13,418 nucleotides of DNA from an uncultured bacterium. GTDB lineage: Bacteria > Patescibacteriota > Minisyncoccia > Phycocordibacterales > CAIZLB01. Made by a program: the position numbers and the translations under genes. Positions 1-6,547 of the stretch are shown one piece after another (within the stretch, counting starts at the first letter, position 1; each line of letters starts with the position of its first letter). The notes under the pieces were generated by a model. That model saw only the letters and a list, made by a program, of their open reading frames with translations. It made no database searches and was not told the origin of the DNA. Location: contig CALMYA010000002.1 of assembly GCA_937873535.1 (NCBI GenBank), forward strand, positions 1-13,418, in the 5' to 3' direction.

Positions 1-32
1 CGAGCTCGGGCCAGTCGCCCTCGCTAGTCTCC
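1..32. repeat. Intergenic hairpin repeat, copy 1 (at window edge)
   Basis: Thirty-two bases match 13319-13350 at 28 positions. The sequence folds around a CAGTC loop (12-16): 8-11 pair with 17-20, then two C/T mismatches, then 3-5 pair with 23-25, then a G/A mismatch and a closing C-G (1/27). All four differences from the other copy fall in two base pairs (3/25 and 9/19), and both swaps keep the pairing. It lies downstream of efp. The repeat may extend beyond the window start. Family and function are not recognised. Confidence 0.75.
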
Positions 33-47
33 GAAAAGGAGTATTTT
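29..47 (+). terminator. Weak terminator-like hairpin reading rightward
   Basis: CTCC (29-32) pairs with GGAG (38-41) around GAAAA and is followed by TATTTT. The stem is only 4 bp, but it sits directly after the repeat hairpin. It could end a plus-strand gene lying left of the window and convergent with efp. On the minus strand there is no U-tract, so it is unlikely to terminate efp. Confidence 0.25.
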
Positions 48-81
48 GTATTTGTTTAATTTGTGACGTCGATCGTCGCGC

Positions 82-663
82 TTATTTGTTGCTTACGCGT
101 TCTACGTAATCGCCAGTTTCTGTATTGATGCGCACGATGTCGCCTTCGCTTACGAAAATTGGAGCATTAATAGTTGCGCCAGTTTCGAGGGTGACCACCT
201 TGTTGCCGCCTTTTGCTGTGTCGCCCTTAACTGCAGGGGGGGCGTCGGTAACTTTTAGTTCAACTTTAATAGGGAGCGCGACTTTGAATATATTTTCTTC
301 AAACATATCTACCGAAACAAGCGAGTTTGCCTTAAGAAATCGCTTTGCGTCGCCGATAATGGCGTCATCAATCTTAAAGCGCTTGCTTGGGTCGTTTTCT
401 TCAGAAAACCACCATTCACCACGCGAGTTATAGAGGTATTTGACCTTGCGTGACTCGATTTCTGCCTCAGCAGCCTTTTCTTGCGCACCGAATGAATACT
501 CGACGACTCGCCCTGATATGAGGTTCTTGAGCTTGGTGGCATTAACCGGCTTTCGCATTTGTTTACGGAAAACGTGCGACGAGAGCACTTCGTACGGTTC
601 GCCTTCAAAGACTATGTATTTTCTGACTGTGATTTCGTTGTATTCAAGCATAATACTGGCCAT
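82..663 (-). CDS. efp: Translation elongation factor P (variant tip loop)
   Basis: EF-P binds between the P and E sites of the ribosome and helps peptide-bond formation at proline runs. The product is 193 residues, close to the usual 185-190. The N-terminal KOW-like domain (about 5-70) carries GEPYEV, the middle OB domain has YLYN, and the C-terminal OB domain has the signature KGDTA...TLETGA...FV.EGD.I...T..G.Y..RV. Odd point: an ungapped alignment with E. coli EF-P from GEPY to the TKL/VKL segment puts Met36 where E. coli has the modified Lys34. The PGKG tip is replaced by RKQMRKP (33-39). The start could also be Met5 (651), since many relatives begin MLEYNEI; no Shine-Dalgarno sequence decides it. 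The gene follows recA in the same direction after 361 bases, so it may have its own promoter; an ATTTTA at 703-708 reads TAAAAT on the minus strand but has no good -35. The family call is very secure. Confidence 0.97.
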   Translation of the reverse strand: MASIMLEYNEITVRKYIVFEGEPYEVLSSHVFRKQMRKPVNATKLKNLISGRVVEYSFGAQEKAAEAEIESRKVKYLYNSRGEWWFSEENDPSKRFKIDDAIIGDAKRFLKANSLVSVDMFEENIFKVALPIKVELKVTDAPPAVKGDTAKGGNKVVTLETGATINAPIFVSEGDIVRINTETGDYVERVSNK

Positions 664-1024
664 TCTAGAGGAAAAGAGGGGATAAGTCTAGTAAGTGGGT
701 GTATTTTACTGTAACATGAGAGACAGATCCGTTGTTGCAGCTCTGCCCAGCTTCTCAGCGCTTGATCTCTTTGATAAGAGTGGCACTACTCAAAACACCG
801 ATTAAGACACAAAACACAGTTGTTCCGCTTTTGCGTTTTGCGCTAAGAGACCGTTGTTCCGGGAGCGGAGCCCTTTGATGACTTTAGGTTATATAGTTAG
901 AAAAACGAGTGGTGGCGGGAAATTTTAAGCATCTATTGTGGTACAGACAATTGATGCTGCATACTAAAGTACCGCCTAAACTCCATTTCCTGTAACTCGA
1001 CAACGTGTCGGGTTTTTTGTATCT
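664..1024. other. 361-base recA-efp intergenic region
   Basis: No convincing coding frame is seen on either strand. On the minus strand it is the recA 3' flank and the efp leader. It holds several related short motifs (GTTGTT at about 731, 818 and 853), a possible long-range pairing of TTCCGCT (about 820) with AGCGGAG (about 863), and a plus-strand terminator at 994-1018. No tRNA, tmRNA, SRP RNA or RNase P signature was recognised. It could encode a plus-strand RNA, but no good plus-strand promoter was found. Confidence 0.5.
994..1018 (+). terminator. Rho-independent terminator on the strand opposite recA
   Basis: AACTCGACA (994-1002) pairs with TGTCGGGTT (1006-1014), nine pairs including one G-U, around ACG. 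Six T (1013-1018) follow. The U-tract exists only for plus-strand RNA; on the minus strand the same side is an A-run before the hairpin. It ends six bases from the recA stop codon, so it does not suit recA or efp. It implies a rightward transcript arising between efp and recA, or protection of recA from antisense transcription. Confidence 0.6.
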
Positions 1025-2155
1025 TTATAATTCCTGCTCCTTAAGTTTTTGTTTTATGTCTTTAAGTACTTGGTTAGAGATAGACGTGTTATCTTTTAGG
1101 AATTGCCTTGTAGCATCGTAGCCTCGGCCAAGCTTCACATCTCCGTACGAGTAGCTGATGCCGGTTTTTGTGACTACGCCGAATTTCTCGCCCAGCGCAA
1201 TGAGCTCACCTTCGCGTGAAATACCTTCGTTATACATGAGGTCGAACTCTGTTTGCTTGAATGGCGCAGCAACCTTGTTTTTAACCACCTTAACGCGTGT
1301 ACGCCCCCCCATGACTTCTTCGCCTTTCTTTATTTGAGCGATGCGGCGAATGTCGAGACGAACTGATGTATAGAATTTAAGGGCCTTTCCTCCTGGTGTA
1401 GTTTCTGGGTTACCGAACATAACGCCAATTTGCATTCGAATTTGGTTAATAAAGATGACGACAGTTTTTGTTTTAGCAACAATTGCTGTGAGTTTTCGAA
1501 GCGCCTGAGACATAAGCCGAGCCTGCTTTCCTACGTGGTGTGCGCCCATGTCGCCTTCAATTTCATCTTTAGGGGTAAGGGCAGCAACTGAGTCGATGAC
1601 AATAACGTCTATCTTACCTGAACGCACAAGGCTTTCGACGATTTCAAGTGCCTGCTCGCCAGTGTCTGGCTGTGAAATGAGAAGCTCATCAATTTTTACA
1701 CCAAGTCTTTTTGCATACGAAGGATCCATGGCATGTTCAGCGTCTATATATGCGCATATACCCCCCATTTTTTGCGCTTCTGCAACGACGTGAAGGGAAA
1801 GGGTGGTTTTACCTGAAGATTCAGGCCCAAATATTTCAATAATTCTGCCGCGGGGCATGCCGCCGACACCAAGGGCAGCATCGAGACCGATAGAGCCAGT
1901 AGGAATGGCATTAATATTTACCTTCGGCTTGTCGCCGAGCTTCATAATGGCGTCGTCTCCGAATTTTGTTTTTATTTGTGCGAGTGTTTCGTTTATAGAA
2001 GATGCAGAGGCTGATATGCCTTTTGCTGCCTTACCTGATGATTCTGACTCTATGGCTTCATACTGCGACTCTGTTTCGCCGCCTTTAGGAATTTCTTTCT
2101 CGTCTTTCTCTTTGCTTGATTTTGCTGGTTTTGATTTTTTTGTAAATTTTGCCAT
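1025..2155 (-). CDS. recA: Recombinase RecA with long N-terminal extension
   Basis: RecA forms ATP-dependent filaments on single-stranded DNA for homologous recombination and SOS signalling. Visible motifs are Walker A GPESSGKT (110-117), the catalytic Glu in [10 protein letters not shown] (Glu140), Walker B VIVIDSV (184-190), loop L1 around EGDMGAHH (200-207), and loop L2 with [11 protein letters not shown] (246-256) followed by VRLDIRR. The product has 376 residues against about 350 in E. coli. The extra length is an N-terminal Lys/Glu/Ser-rich stretch of about 53 residues before [12 protein letters not shown]. It contains no other Met, Val or Leu codon that could serve as a start, so the extension looks real. 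The long acidic C-terminal tail of E. coli RecA is absent; this protein ends KLKEQEL. The gene is downstream of ftsK and the Ig-like gene on the same strand. No LexA box or Shine-Dalgarno sequence was recognised upstream. Confidence 0.98.
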   Translation of the reverse strand: MAKFTKKSKPAKSSKEKDEKEIPKGGETESQYEAIESESSGKAAKGISASASSINETLAQIKTKFGDDAIMKLGDKPKVNINAIPTGSIGLDAALGVGGMPRGRIIEIFGPESSGKTTLSLHVVAEAQKMGGICAYIDAEHAMDPSYAKRLGVKIDELLISQPDTGEQALEIVESLVRSGKIDVIVIDSVAALTPKDEIEGDMGAHHVGKQARLMSQALRKLTAIVAKTKTVVIFINQIRMQIGVMFGNPETTPGGKALKFYTSVRLDIRRIAQIKKGEEVMGGRTRVKVVKNKVAAPFKQTEFDLMYNEGISREGELIALGEKFGVVTKTGISYSYGDVKLGRGYDATRQFLKDNTSISNQVLKDIKQKLKEQEL

Positions 2156-2171
2156 GGGTTTAGATATGTTG

Positions 2172-2262
2172 TTAATTGGAGACGCCGTTAACTGTTAATG
2201 TGATTGCTGCCTGCTTCGTCGTCTGTTCGCCGCCTTCGCTATTGTTGCCCTTACTGCCTGTA
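2172..2262 (-). other. Out-of-frame C-terminal tail of the upstream gene (apparent +1 frameshift)
   Basis: Right after the VELVYRQ end of the preceding gene, the +1 frame stays open for 28 codons. It reads GSKGNNSEGGEQTTKQ followed by [12 protein letters not shown] and stops at 2172-2174, only 16 bases before the recA start. The composition (a polar Gly/Ser/Asn/Gln linker, then a beta-strand-like end) looks like protein; the other two frames do not. Seven A lie a few codons upstream (minus-strand GAA AAA AAG). It may be a real indel, a sequencing error or slippage; it may also be chance. Confidence 0.45.
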
Positions 2263-2610
2263 AACGAGCTCAACCTTTTTTTCGACTGCCGACCCGAACT
2301 TATCGTGTGCTTTTAGGGTAATAATATTATATCCCGGGTAAAGCATCAATTTTTCCTTGAAATTGCCTGATTCGTCTATATAAATAGGTCTGTCATCAAG
2401 GGATATAGAGGCAATATTCTTGGCTACGCCTGATATATCGACTATTTTTTCAGATGTGAGGCCTCCATTTAAGGGCGAATTAACGCTTATTTGAGGGCCC
2501 GCAATTATTTTTGTGGCCTGAAATAGGCCGTATCCGACGATTGTTAATACAAAGATTCCTATAATAAGGAGCTTCATTATCATTTTTCCATCTTTGTACG
2601 GTTTTATCAT
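2251..2610 (-). CDS. Small membrane-anchored Ig-like (glucodextranase-B-type) domain protein
   Basis: No specific function can be assigned. The protein has 119 residues. One membrane segment (about 12-37, KLLIIGIFVLTIVGYGLF and following) is followed by a single beta-sandwich domain of the bacterial Ig-like/glucodextranase-B kind (about 41-117). Its landmarks are the INSP-like SVNSPLNGG, ISGVAKNIASISLDD, the ESGNFKEKLMLYPGYN turn, LKAHDKFG, and a closing strand VEKKVELVY. It should sit outside the membrane on an N-terminal anchor. The start is uncertain: Met1, Met10 or Met12 would all keep the anchor. It lies 48 bases after ftsK and 95 before recA, same strand, so is probably co-transcribed. 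The frame may be broken near its end (see 2172-2262); the repaired product would be about 145-147 residues and end 16 bases before recA. Confidence 0.8.
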   Translation of the reverse strand: MIKPYKDGKMIMKLLIIGIFVLTIVGYGLFQATKIIAGPQISVNSPLNGGLTSEKIVDISGVAKNIASISLDDRPIYIDESGNFKEKLMLYPGYNIITLKAHDKFGSAVEKKVELVYRQ

Positions 2611-2658
2611 AATAGTGTCAGATGAATTCTCTATAAAAAATTTCTAAATTTTTACCGC

Positions 2659-5187
2659 CTAAAAAACGTCCTCGCTCTTTGGCCTTGCTGCGACTCTATC
2701 TTCCGCACTTGCGGATATGTCGTCATCGACCGGCTCATCATCGATTGATTCTTCAATAGTTGGCTCAGTATCAAGTATTTCTTCTTCGTGCGCAGCTTCT
2801 TCTACTTCGTCTACAGGTTCAGCGGCCATGCGCGAGGCTGGGGCAGGGGAAGGGCGGCTGTTTCCTGAAAGGATGTCGTTACTTTCTTCATGCGCACTGT
2901 CGCTGCCTGCAGAGTTGCCGTCGACAAGTATTTCTCGGGGTTTTGAGCCGTCTGATGGGCCAATGACGCCCCTTTCTTCAAGAATATCCATGAGTCTCGC
3001 TGCGCGTGCATAGCCGACGCGCAACTTTCTTTGAATATATGAAGTAGAAGCCTTCTTTGCTTCGATAACAGTTTGTTTTGCTTCTTCGTAAAGGTCGTCA
3101 TCTACATCGTCATCTCCTGAATCGCTGAAGCTTGAACTGAATACTGGGTCTGGAGTACCGTTGTTCGTTACAGTTTCGCCTGTAATTACAATTTCTTGCG
3201 GCAGAGAATCCATATTGCCTACGAGGTACTTCACAACCTTCTTCACTTCTGCTTCTGTTATATACGCCGACTGGATACGTCTTGGTGTGGACATTTCGCC
3301 TGAAAGGAAGAGCATGTCGCCAGCACCCAAAAGTTCTTCAGCACCTCGCATGTCGAGAATAGTTCGCGAGTCAATTTGTGAAGCCACCTGAAGTGCAAGG
3401 CGGGCGGGGATGTTAGCTTTAATGAGGCCTGTTATAACATTAACCGAAGGTCGCTGAGTAGAAAGTATAAGATGAATGCCGACAGCACGGCTCATCTGCG
3501 CAAGGCGCACAATACCCGATTCAAGTTCGCGCGGATATGCCAACATAATATCGGCCAACTCATCTATTACAACAACAATGTATGGCAACGGGTCGACAAG
3601 GTCTTCTTTTGTAAGTTCAGATTCTTTCTTCCCCTTGTTTCGCTCAAGCGCTGGCATCAATATGGTTTTGTGATATGAATCAATATCGCGAACAGAATTT
3701 TGTTCAAGCAAGTTATAGCGCCTATCCATTTCTTTTGCCGCCCATTTAAGTGAAAGAATTGCTTTCTTCGCATCTGTAATTACTGGCGTAAGCAAATGAG
3801 GAATTTTATTAAACAAAGTGAGCTCGACGCGCTTCGGGTCAATCATGATGAAGCGCAAATTTTCTGGTGAGTTTCTGTAAAGAAGGGAAGTAATGATGGC
3901 GTGAATAGTTACCGACTTACCTGAACCTGTAGCACCGGCGATAAGAAGGTGAGGCATCTTCGCCAAGTTATCAAAATATGATTTACCAGAAATTCCTTTT
4001 CCAAGCGCGACCATAAGTGGCTTTTCAGATTTTTGGAAATCTTCATGCGCAAGTAGTGTGCCTAGACCTACGGTAGTTTTTACGCTGTTTGGAATTTCTA
4101 TACCCACAAGTGACTTGCCCGGAATAGGCGCTTCTATGCGTATTGGATGTGCCGCAAGCGCCAAAGAAAGATTGTTCTGAAGGCCAAGAATTTTAGAAAG
4201 CTTTACTCCTTCAGCGGGCTTAAGTGCATAACGAGTAACCGACGGGCCGATAGAAACTTCGTCCATTTCTACGTCAATTCCGAAATTCTGAAGCGTTCTT
4301 TTAATGATGTTAGCGTTTGCTTTTATATCTCCAACCTCTGGTCGGCCGCGGTCGTTTTCAAGCAATGAAAGCGGTGGGGGAATGAAGGGTTTACCGAGAA
4401 GCATCGACTTGCGCGACAACTGTATAAGCTCGTCGGCTTTATCTTTTTCAACCTCAGCCTTTCGCTTTACTGCATCAAGGACAGAAGCTGCTTTCTTGTC
4501 AGAATCGCTTTCGGACGGGCTGTCTTTTCTATCAGACATTATTTGTCCTTTACTTTTATCTATATTATTAGCCGCCATTGCAGCCTGCTCCATTTTAAGG
4601 GTTTCTGAGGTTTTTAAGACTAGGCTGCCGTCAGTGCCGACGAGTTCTTCTTTTTTGCTGAATCGTTTCCATATCATAAGGTGCTCGCGTTTGATTGAAG
4701 CATCGTATATTACCAATAGAGAAATTACGCCGAAGGCGATAAGTAGAACTGTGGCGGCTACATAGTCGAAGAGTCCAACCAGAGGCATGGCTATCCATTG
4801 GCCAACTATGCCTCCGCTTGCTGGAGAAACAATATGAAAAATGCCTAAGCCAGAGATGATGAATAGGGCAGTACCGATGTTTTTTGAAAGAGGGAAGCTT
4901 TGTTCTTGGTCGCCAAAAAGTGACAGCGCAAGGATAAATAATATGGCTGGAACTAGATAGTAACCATAGCCTAAAAGAACCTCTTTAAGCCAATGATATG
5001 CACCAGTGCCTATAGGACCTCCGTTGCCGAAAGCAGCTAAAAGAAAGAATAAGGACAAAACAAATAAGACGATGCCCCATACACTTTTCATGGTGCTTTC
5101 CTTAAGGGCAGATTTCTTGTTCTTTTGGTCTTTATCTTGCTTTTCTTCGGATGCCTTTTTCTTATCTTTTTTGTCCTTCTTTGTCAT
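2659..5187 (-). CDS. ftsK: DNA translocase FtsK/SpoIIIE
   Basis: This is a hexameric ATP-driven DNA pump at the division septum that clears and aligns chromosome ends. Order of parts (842 residues): Lys-rich cytoplasmic start (1-34); four membrane segments (about 36-53, 72-91, 104-120, 127-161); a charged linker (165-265); then the motor. The motor shows Walker A AGATGSGKS (417-425), MIDPKRVEL (448-456), Walker B VVVIDELAD (538-546) and STQRPSVNVITG. The winged-helix gamma domain (about 697-755) with SYIQRKLRVGYARAARLMD.LEERG resembles the KOPS-reading domain. Odd point: about 85 extra residues after the gamma domain, very rich in Asp and Glu. The length is nearer SpoIIIE (about 790) than E. 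coli FtsK (1329). The upstream gene is divergent. Note PPP at 270-272, a potential EF-P-dependent stall site. Confidence 0.97.
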   Translation of the reverse strand: MTKKDKKDKKKASEEKQDKDQKNKKSALKESTMKSVWGIVLFVLSLFFLLAAFGNGGPIGTGAYHWLKEVLLGYGYYLVPAILFILALSLFGDQEQSFPLSKNIGTALFIISGLGIFHIVSPASGGIVGQWIAMPLVGLFDYVAATVLLIAFGVISLLVIYDASIKREHLMIWKRFSKKEELVGTDGSLVLKTSETLKMEQAAMAANNIDKSKGQIMSDRKDSPSESDSDKKAASVLDAVKRKAEVEKDKADELIQLSRKSMLLGKPFIPPPLSLLENDRGRPEVGDIKANANIIKRTLQNFGIDVEMDEVSIGPSVTRYALKPAEGVKLSKILGLQNNLSLALAAHPIRIEAPIPGKSLVGIEIPNSVKTTVGLGTLLAHEDFQKSEKPLMVALGKGISGKSYFDNLAKMPHLLIAGATGSGKSVTIHAIITSLLYRNSPENLRFIMIDPKRVELTLFNKIPHLLTPVITDAKKAILSLKWAAKEMDRRYNLLEQNSVRDIDSYHKTILMPALERNKGKKESELTKEDLVDPLPYIVVVIDELADIMLAYPRELESGIVRLAQMSRAVGIHLILSTQRPSVNVITGLIKANIPARLALQVASQIDSRTILDMRGAEELLGAGDMLFLSGEMSTPRRIQSAYITEAEVKKVVKYLVGNMDSLPQEIVITGETVTNNGTPDPVFSSSFSDSGDDDVDDDLYEEAKQTVIEAKKASTSYIQRKLRVGYARAARLMDILEERGVIGPSDGSKPREILVDGNSAGSDSAHEESNDILSGNSRPSPAPASRMAAEPVDEVEEAAHEEEILDTEPTIEESIDDEPVDDDISASAEDRVAARPKSEDVF

Positions 5188-5223
5188 GCAAATAGTTTAT
5201 CATGTTGTAATGAGTATGTAGGG

Positions 5224-5251
5224 TTGATTTTAAAGTTGTCTTATATATAAT
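5224..5251 (+). promoter_or_regulatory. Sigma70-like promoter for the HTH gene
   Basis: TTGATT (5224-5229), a 16-base spacer, and a perfect TATAAT (5246-5251). Transcription would begin near 5258, leaving about 54 bases before the ATG at 5312. It overlaps a candidate promoter on the opposite strand, so the two genes may compete for polymerase. Confidence 0.5.
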
Positions 5252-5271
5252 AGAAATACTTTTAAAGACAA
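5244..5271 (-). promoter_or_regulatory. Candidate promoter for ftsK, overlapping the divergent one
   Basis: Read on the minus strand: TTGTCT (5271-5266), a 16-base spacer, then TATATA (5249-5244). Each box matches consensus at four of six positions. It would give an ftsK leader of about 50 bases. The region is AT-rich, so chance matches are easy; call it tentative. Confidence 0.3.
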
Positions 5272-5311
5272 ATCGGAAGGTTTCATAACTGTCTTATAAA
5301 ACTCATAAAAT

Positions 5312-6112
5312 ATGGAAAAAGACAAAACAGAAGAATCGGTGGTTTCAAAGGACACAGATGTTTCAATTGCAGTAGCCTCTTTTGTTAAAGACCCGACTGC
5401 ATGGTTTTTATACAAAAGGTCCGAAAAAATATCTAAGGCTTTCTTTTTGCTTACTCGTCATTTACCTGAAGATAACCTGCTTAAGAATCAGCTCCGAGCT
5501 ACGGCGCTTAATCTACTGGCTAAGTCGCAGGGCCTTCTATCTAATTTAGGTTCGGTGCACGACAAAGCACAAGAAGTTGTCCTTGAAACGTTGTCCCTTA
5601 TATCATTGTCCGATACAGCTTTTGCCGCTGAATCTCTATCAGAAAGGAACCATTCGATAGTAATGAAAGAGCTTGGTTCATTCATTGAAAACTTATCAAC
5701 ATGGTCAAACCAGCATGCGGCGTCGTCCTATATACCTGCTTCCTTGTTCGATATGTCAGGCGTTACATTGCCGACACCGCTGTCTGTACCGGCTCCTCTT
5801 TACCATACTGCCACGCAACCTTCTCCTTCTGCTCCATCAAAAAAAGTAAGTGGCAGAGACATTGCTTCGCCAAAAAAAGCAGACATTCGCACAGAAAAAG
5901 ATGTGTCTGATATGCGTAAGAACAACAGGCAAGAATCTATCCTTCAGGCTATAGGCAATAAGAGGGAAGTTTCAATAAAAGACCTTGTAGCCGTAGTTAA
6001 AGGATGCAGTGAAAAGACCATTCAGAGAGAACTCATTGCCTTGGTTAATGCCGGTACGCTCTCAAAGACAGGTGAAAGGCGCTGGAGCCGGTATTCTATT
6101 GTTTCAAGATAG
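5312..6112 (+). CDS. HTH (DeoR-type winged-helix) protein divergent from ftsK
   Basis: The 266-residue protein is probably DNA-binding; the target is unknown. Residues about 30-135 look all-helical (KRSEKISKAFFLLTRHL, LRATALNLLAKSQGLL, and two further amphipathic helices), perhaps a dimerisation or sensing bundle. A Pro/Ser/Ala-rich linker follows (about 150-185), then a basic patch. The C-terminal winged helix (about 206-263) runs RQESILQAIGNKREVSIKDL, then GCSEKTIQRELIALVNAGTL with a wing containing ERRWSRYSI. This is the DeoR-type pattern of helix 2, turn, recognition helix 3. There is no sugar-phosphate sensor domain, so it is not a standard DeoR repressor. It shares a short promoter region with ftsK, so control of itself and ftsK is possible but unproven. 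No signal peptide or membrane segment. Confidence 0.8.
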   Translation: MEKDKTEESVVSKDTDVSIAVASFVKDPTAWFLYKRSEKISKAFFLLTRHLPEDNLLKNQLRATALNLLAKSQGLLSNLGSVHDKAQEVVLETLSLISLSDTAFAAESLSERNHSIVMKELGSFIENLSTWSNQHAASSYIPASLFDMSGVTLPTPLSVPAPLYHTATQPSPSAPSKKVSGRDIASPKKADIRTEKDVSDMRKNNRQESILQAIGNKREVSIKDLVAVVKGCSEKTIQRELIALVNAGTLSKTGERRWSRYSIVSR

Positions 6113-6147
6113 CCCTCAATAAAAGGTTAATTGTAAGTTTCGTTGAA

Positions 6148-6175
6148 TTGACGGAACCCCGTATTACTGTAATAT
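6148..6175 (+). promoter_or_regulatory. Candidate sigma70-like promoter
   Basis: TTGACG (6148-6153, five of six to consensus), a 16-base spacer, then TAATAT (6170-6175), with TG just before the -10. Transcription would begin near 6182. It could drive a long structured leader for the surface-protein gene at 6726 or a separate non-coding RNA. Confidence 0.4.
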
Positions 6176-6242
6176 ATGCCGTTATGTGCCGTCTTGGTAT
6201 GTACACAGACAGATAGCCGCTCTTTATGGTGCGTTTTATGGG

Positions 6243-6251
6243 TTATCCACA
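6243..6251 (+). other. Perfect DnaA-box sequence TTATCCACA
   Basis: Exact match to the strong E. coli DnaA box. It is isolated: no second close match was seen nearby and neither dnaA nor dnaN is in the window. About 0.1 such matches are expected by chance in 13.4 kb, so the match is suggestive only. Confidence 0.35.
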
Positions 6252-6464
6252 AATAGGCTAAAGAATAAGCTATTTAAAGGCTCAAAATCGTACTATAATT
6301 ATCAGCACGGCCGAACGTTGAAAACTTCATATATAGCAAAGGTTAGATTCCGGCATTCAGCATGTTCCTGTATATTCAGGCAAATCCCGAATTCCCCTAA
6401 ACTAGACAACCTCTTCGAGTCTTGTGTCGATTACTCAAACCATGAGGCGAGACCGAGGGGTGGT

Positions 6465-6492
6465 ATGATCAGTCTTTCGACAGGCTGACCAT
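6465..6492. repeat. Hairpin of 11 positions
   Basis: ATGATCAGTCT (6465-6475) faces AGGCTGACCAT (6482-6492) around TTCGAC. Nine Watson-Crick pairs, one T-G and one A-C mismatch. No T-tract follows, so it is not a standard terminator. It could be part of a structured leader. Confidence 0.55.
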
Positions 6493-6515
6493 TATAGAGA
6501 TTCAGTGTTTTATCG

Positions 6516-6547
6516 GTTAGTTAATGCATTAATAAAAAATAACTAAC
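6516..6547. repeat. Short inverted repeat competing with the long one
   Basis: GTTAGTTA (6516-6523) is the perfect complement of TAACTAAC (6540-6547), with a 16-base AT-rich loop. The right arm is also the outer end of the left arm of the long inverted repeat (6541-6640). Only one of the two pairings can form at a time. Confidence 0.6.

Noticed and set aside
231..243. Homopolymer runs (G7 near 236, C7 near 1305) as possible frameshift sites in efp and recA
   Set aside because: Both reading frames run through intact with family motifs on each side.
664..1018. Possible tmRNA, SRP RNA, RNase P RNA or tRNA in the recA-efp gap
   Set aside because: None of the conserved core sequences (T-loop GTTCRA, SRP GGAA tetraloop region, RNase P core) could be found.
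2636..2653. AAAAATTT/AAATTTTT palindrome between ftsK and the Ig-like gene
   Set aside because: Pure A/T stem with almost no loop; too weak to call a terminator, and the genes look co-transcribed.
6472..6481. GTCTTTCGAC here is the reverse complement of GTCGAAAGAC near 8568
   Set aside because: The shared complementary match is about 11 bases; many such matches are expected by chance in 13 kb.
6186..6488. 100-codon open frame with GTG start
   Set aside because: Composition (many Tyr, His, Cys; no domain or membrane segment) and overlap with hairpins argue against coding. No ribosome site.
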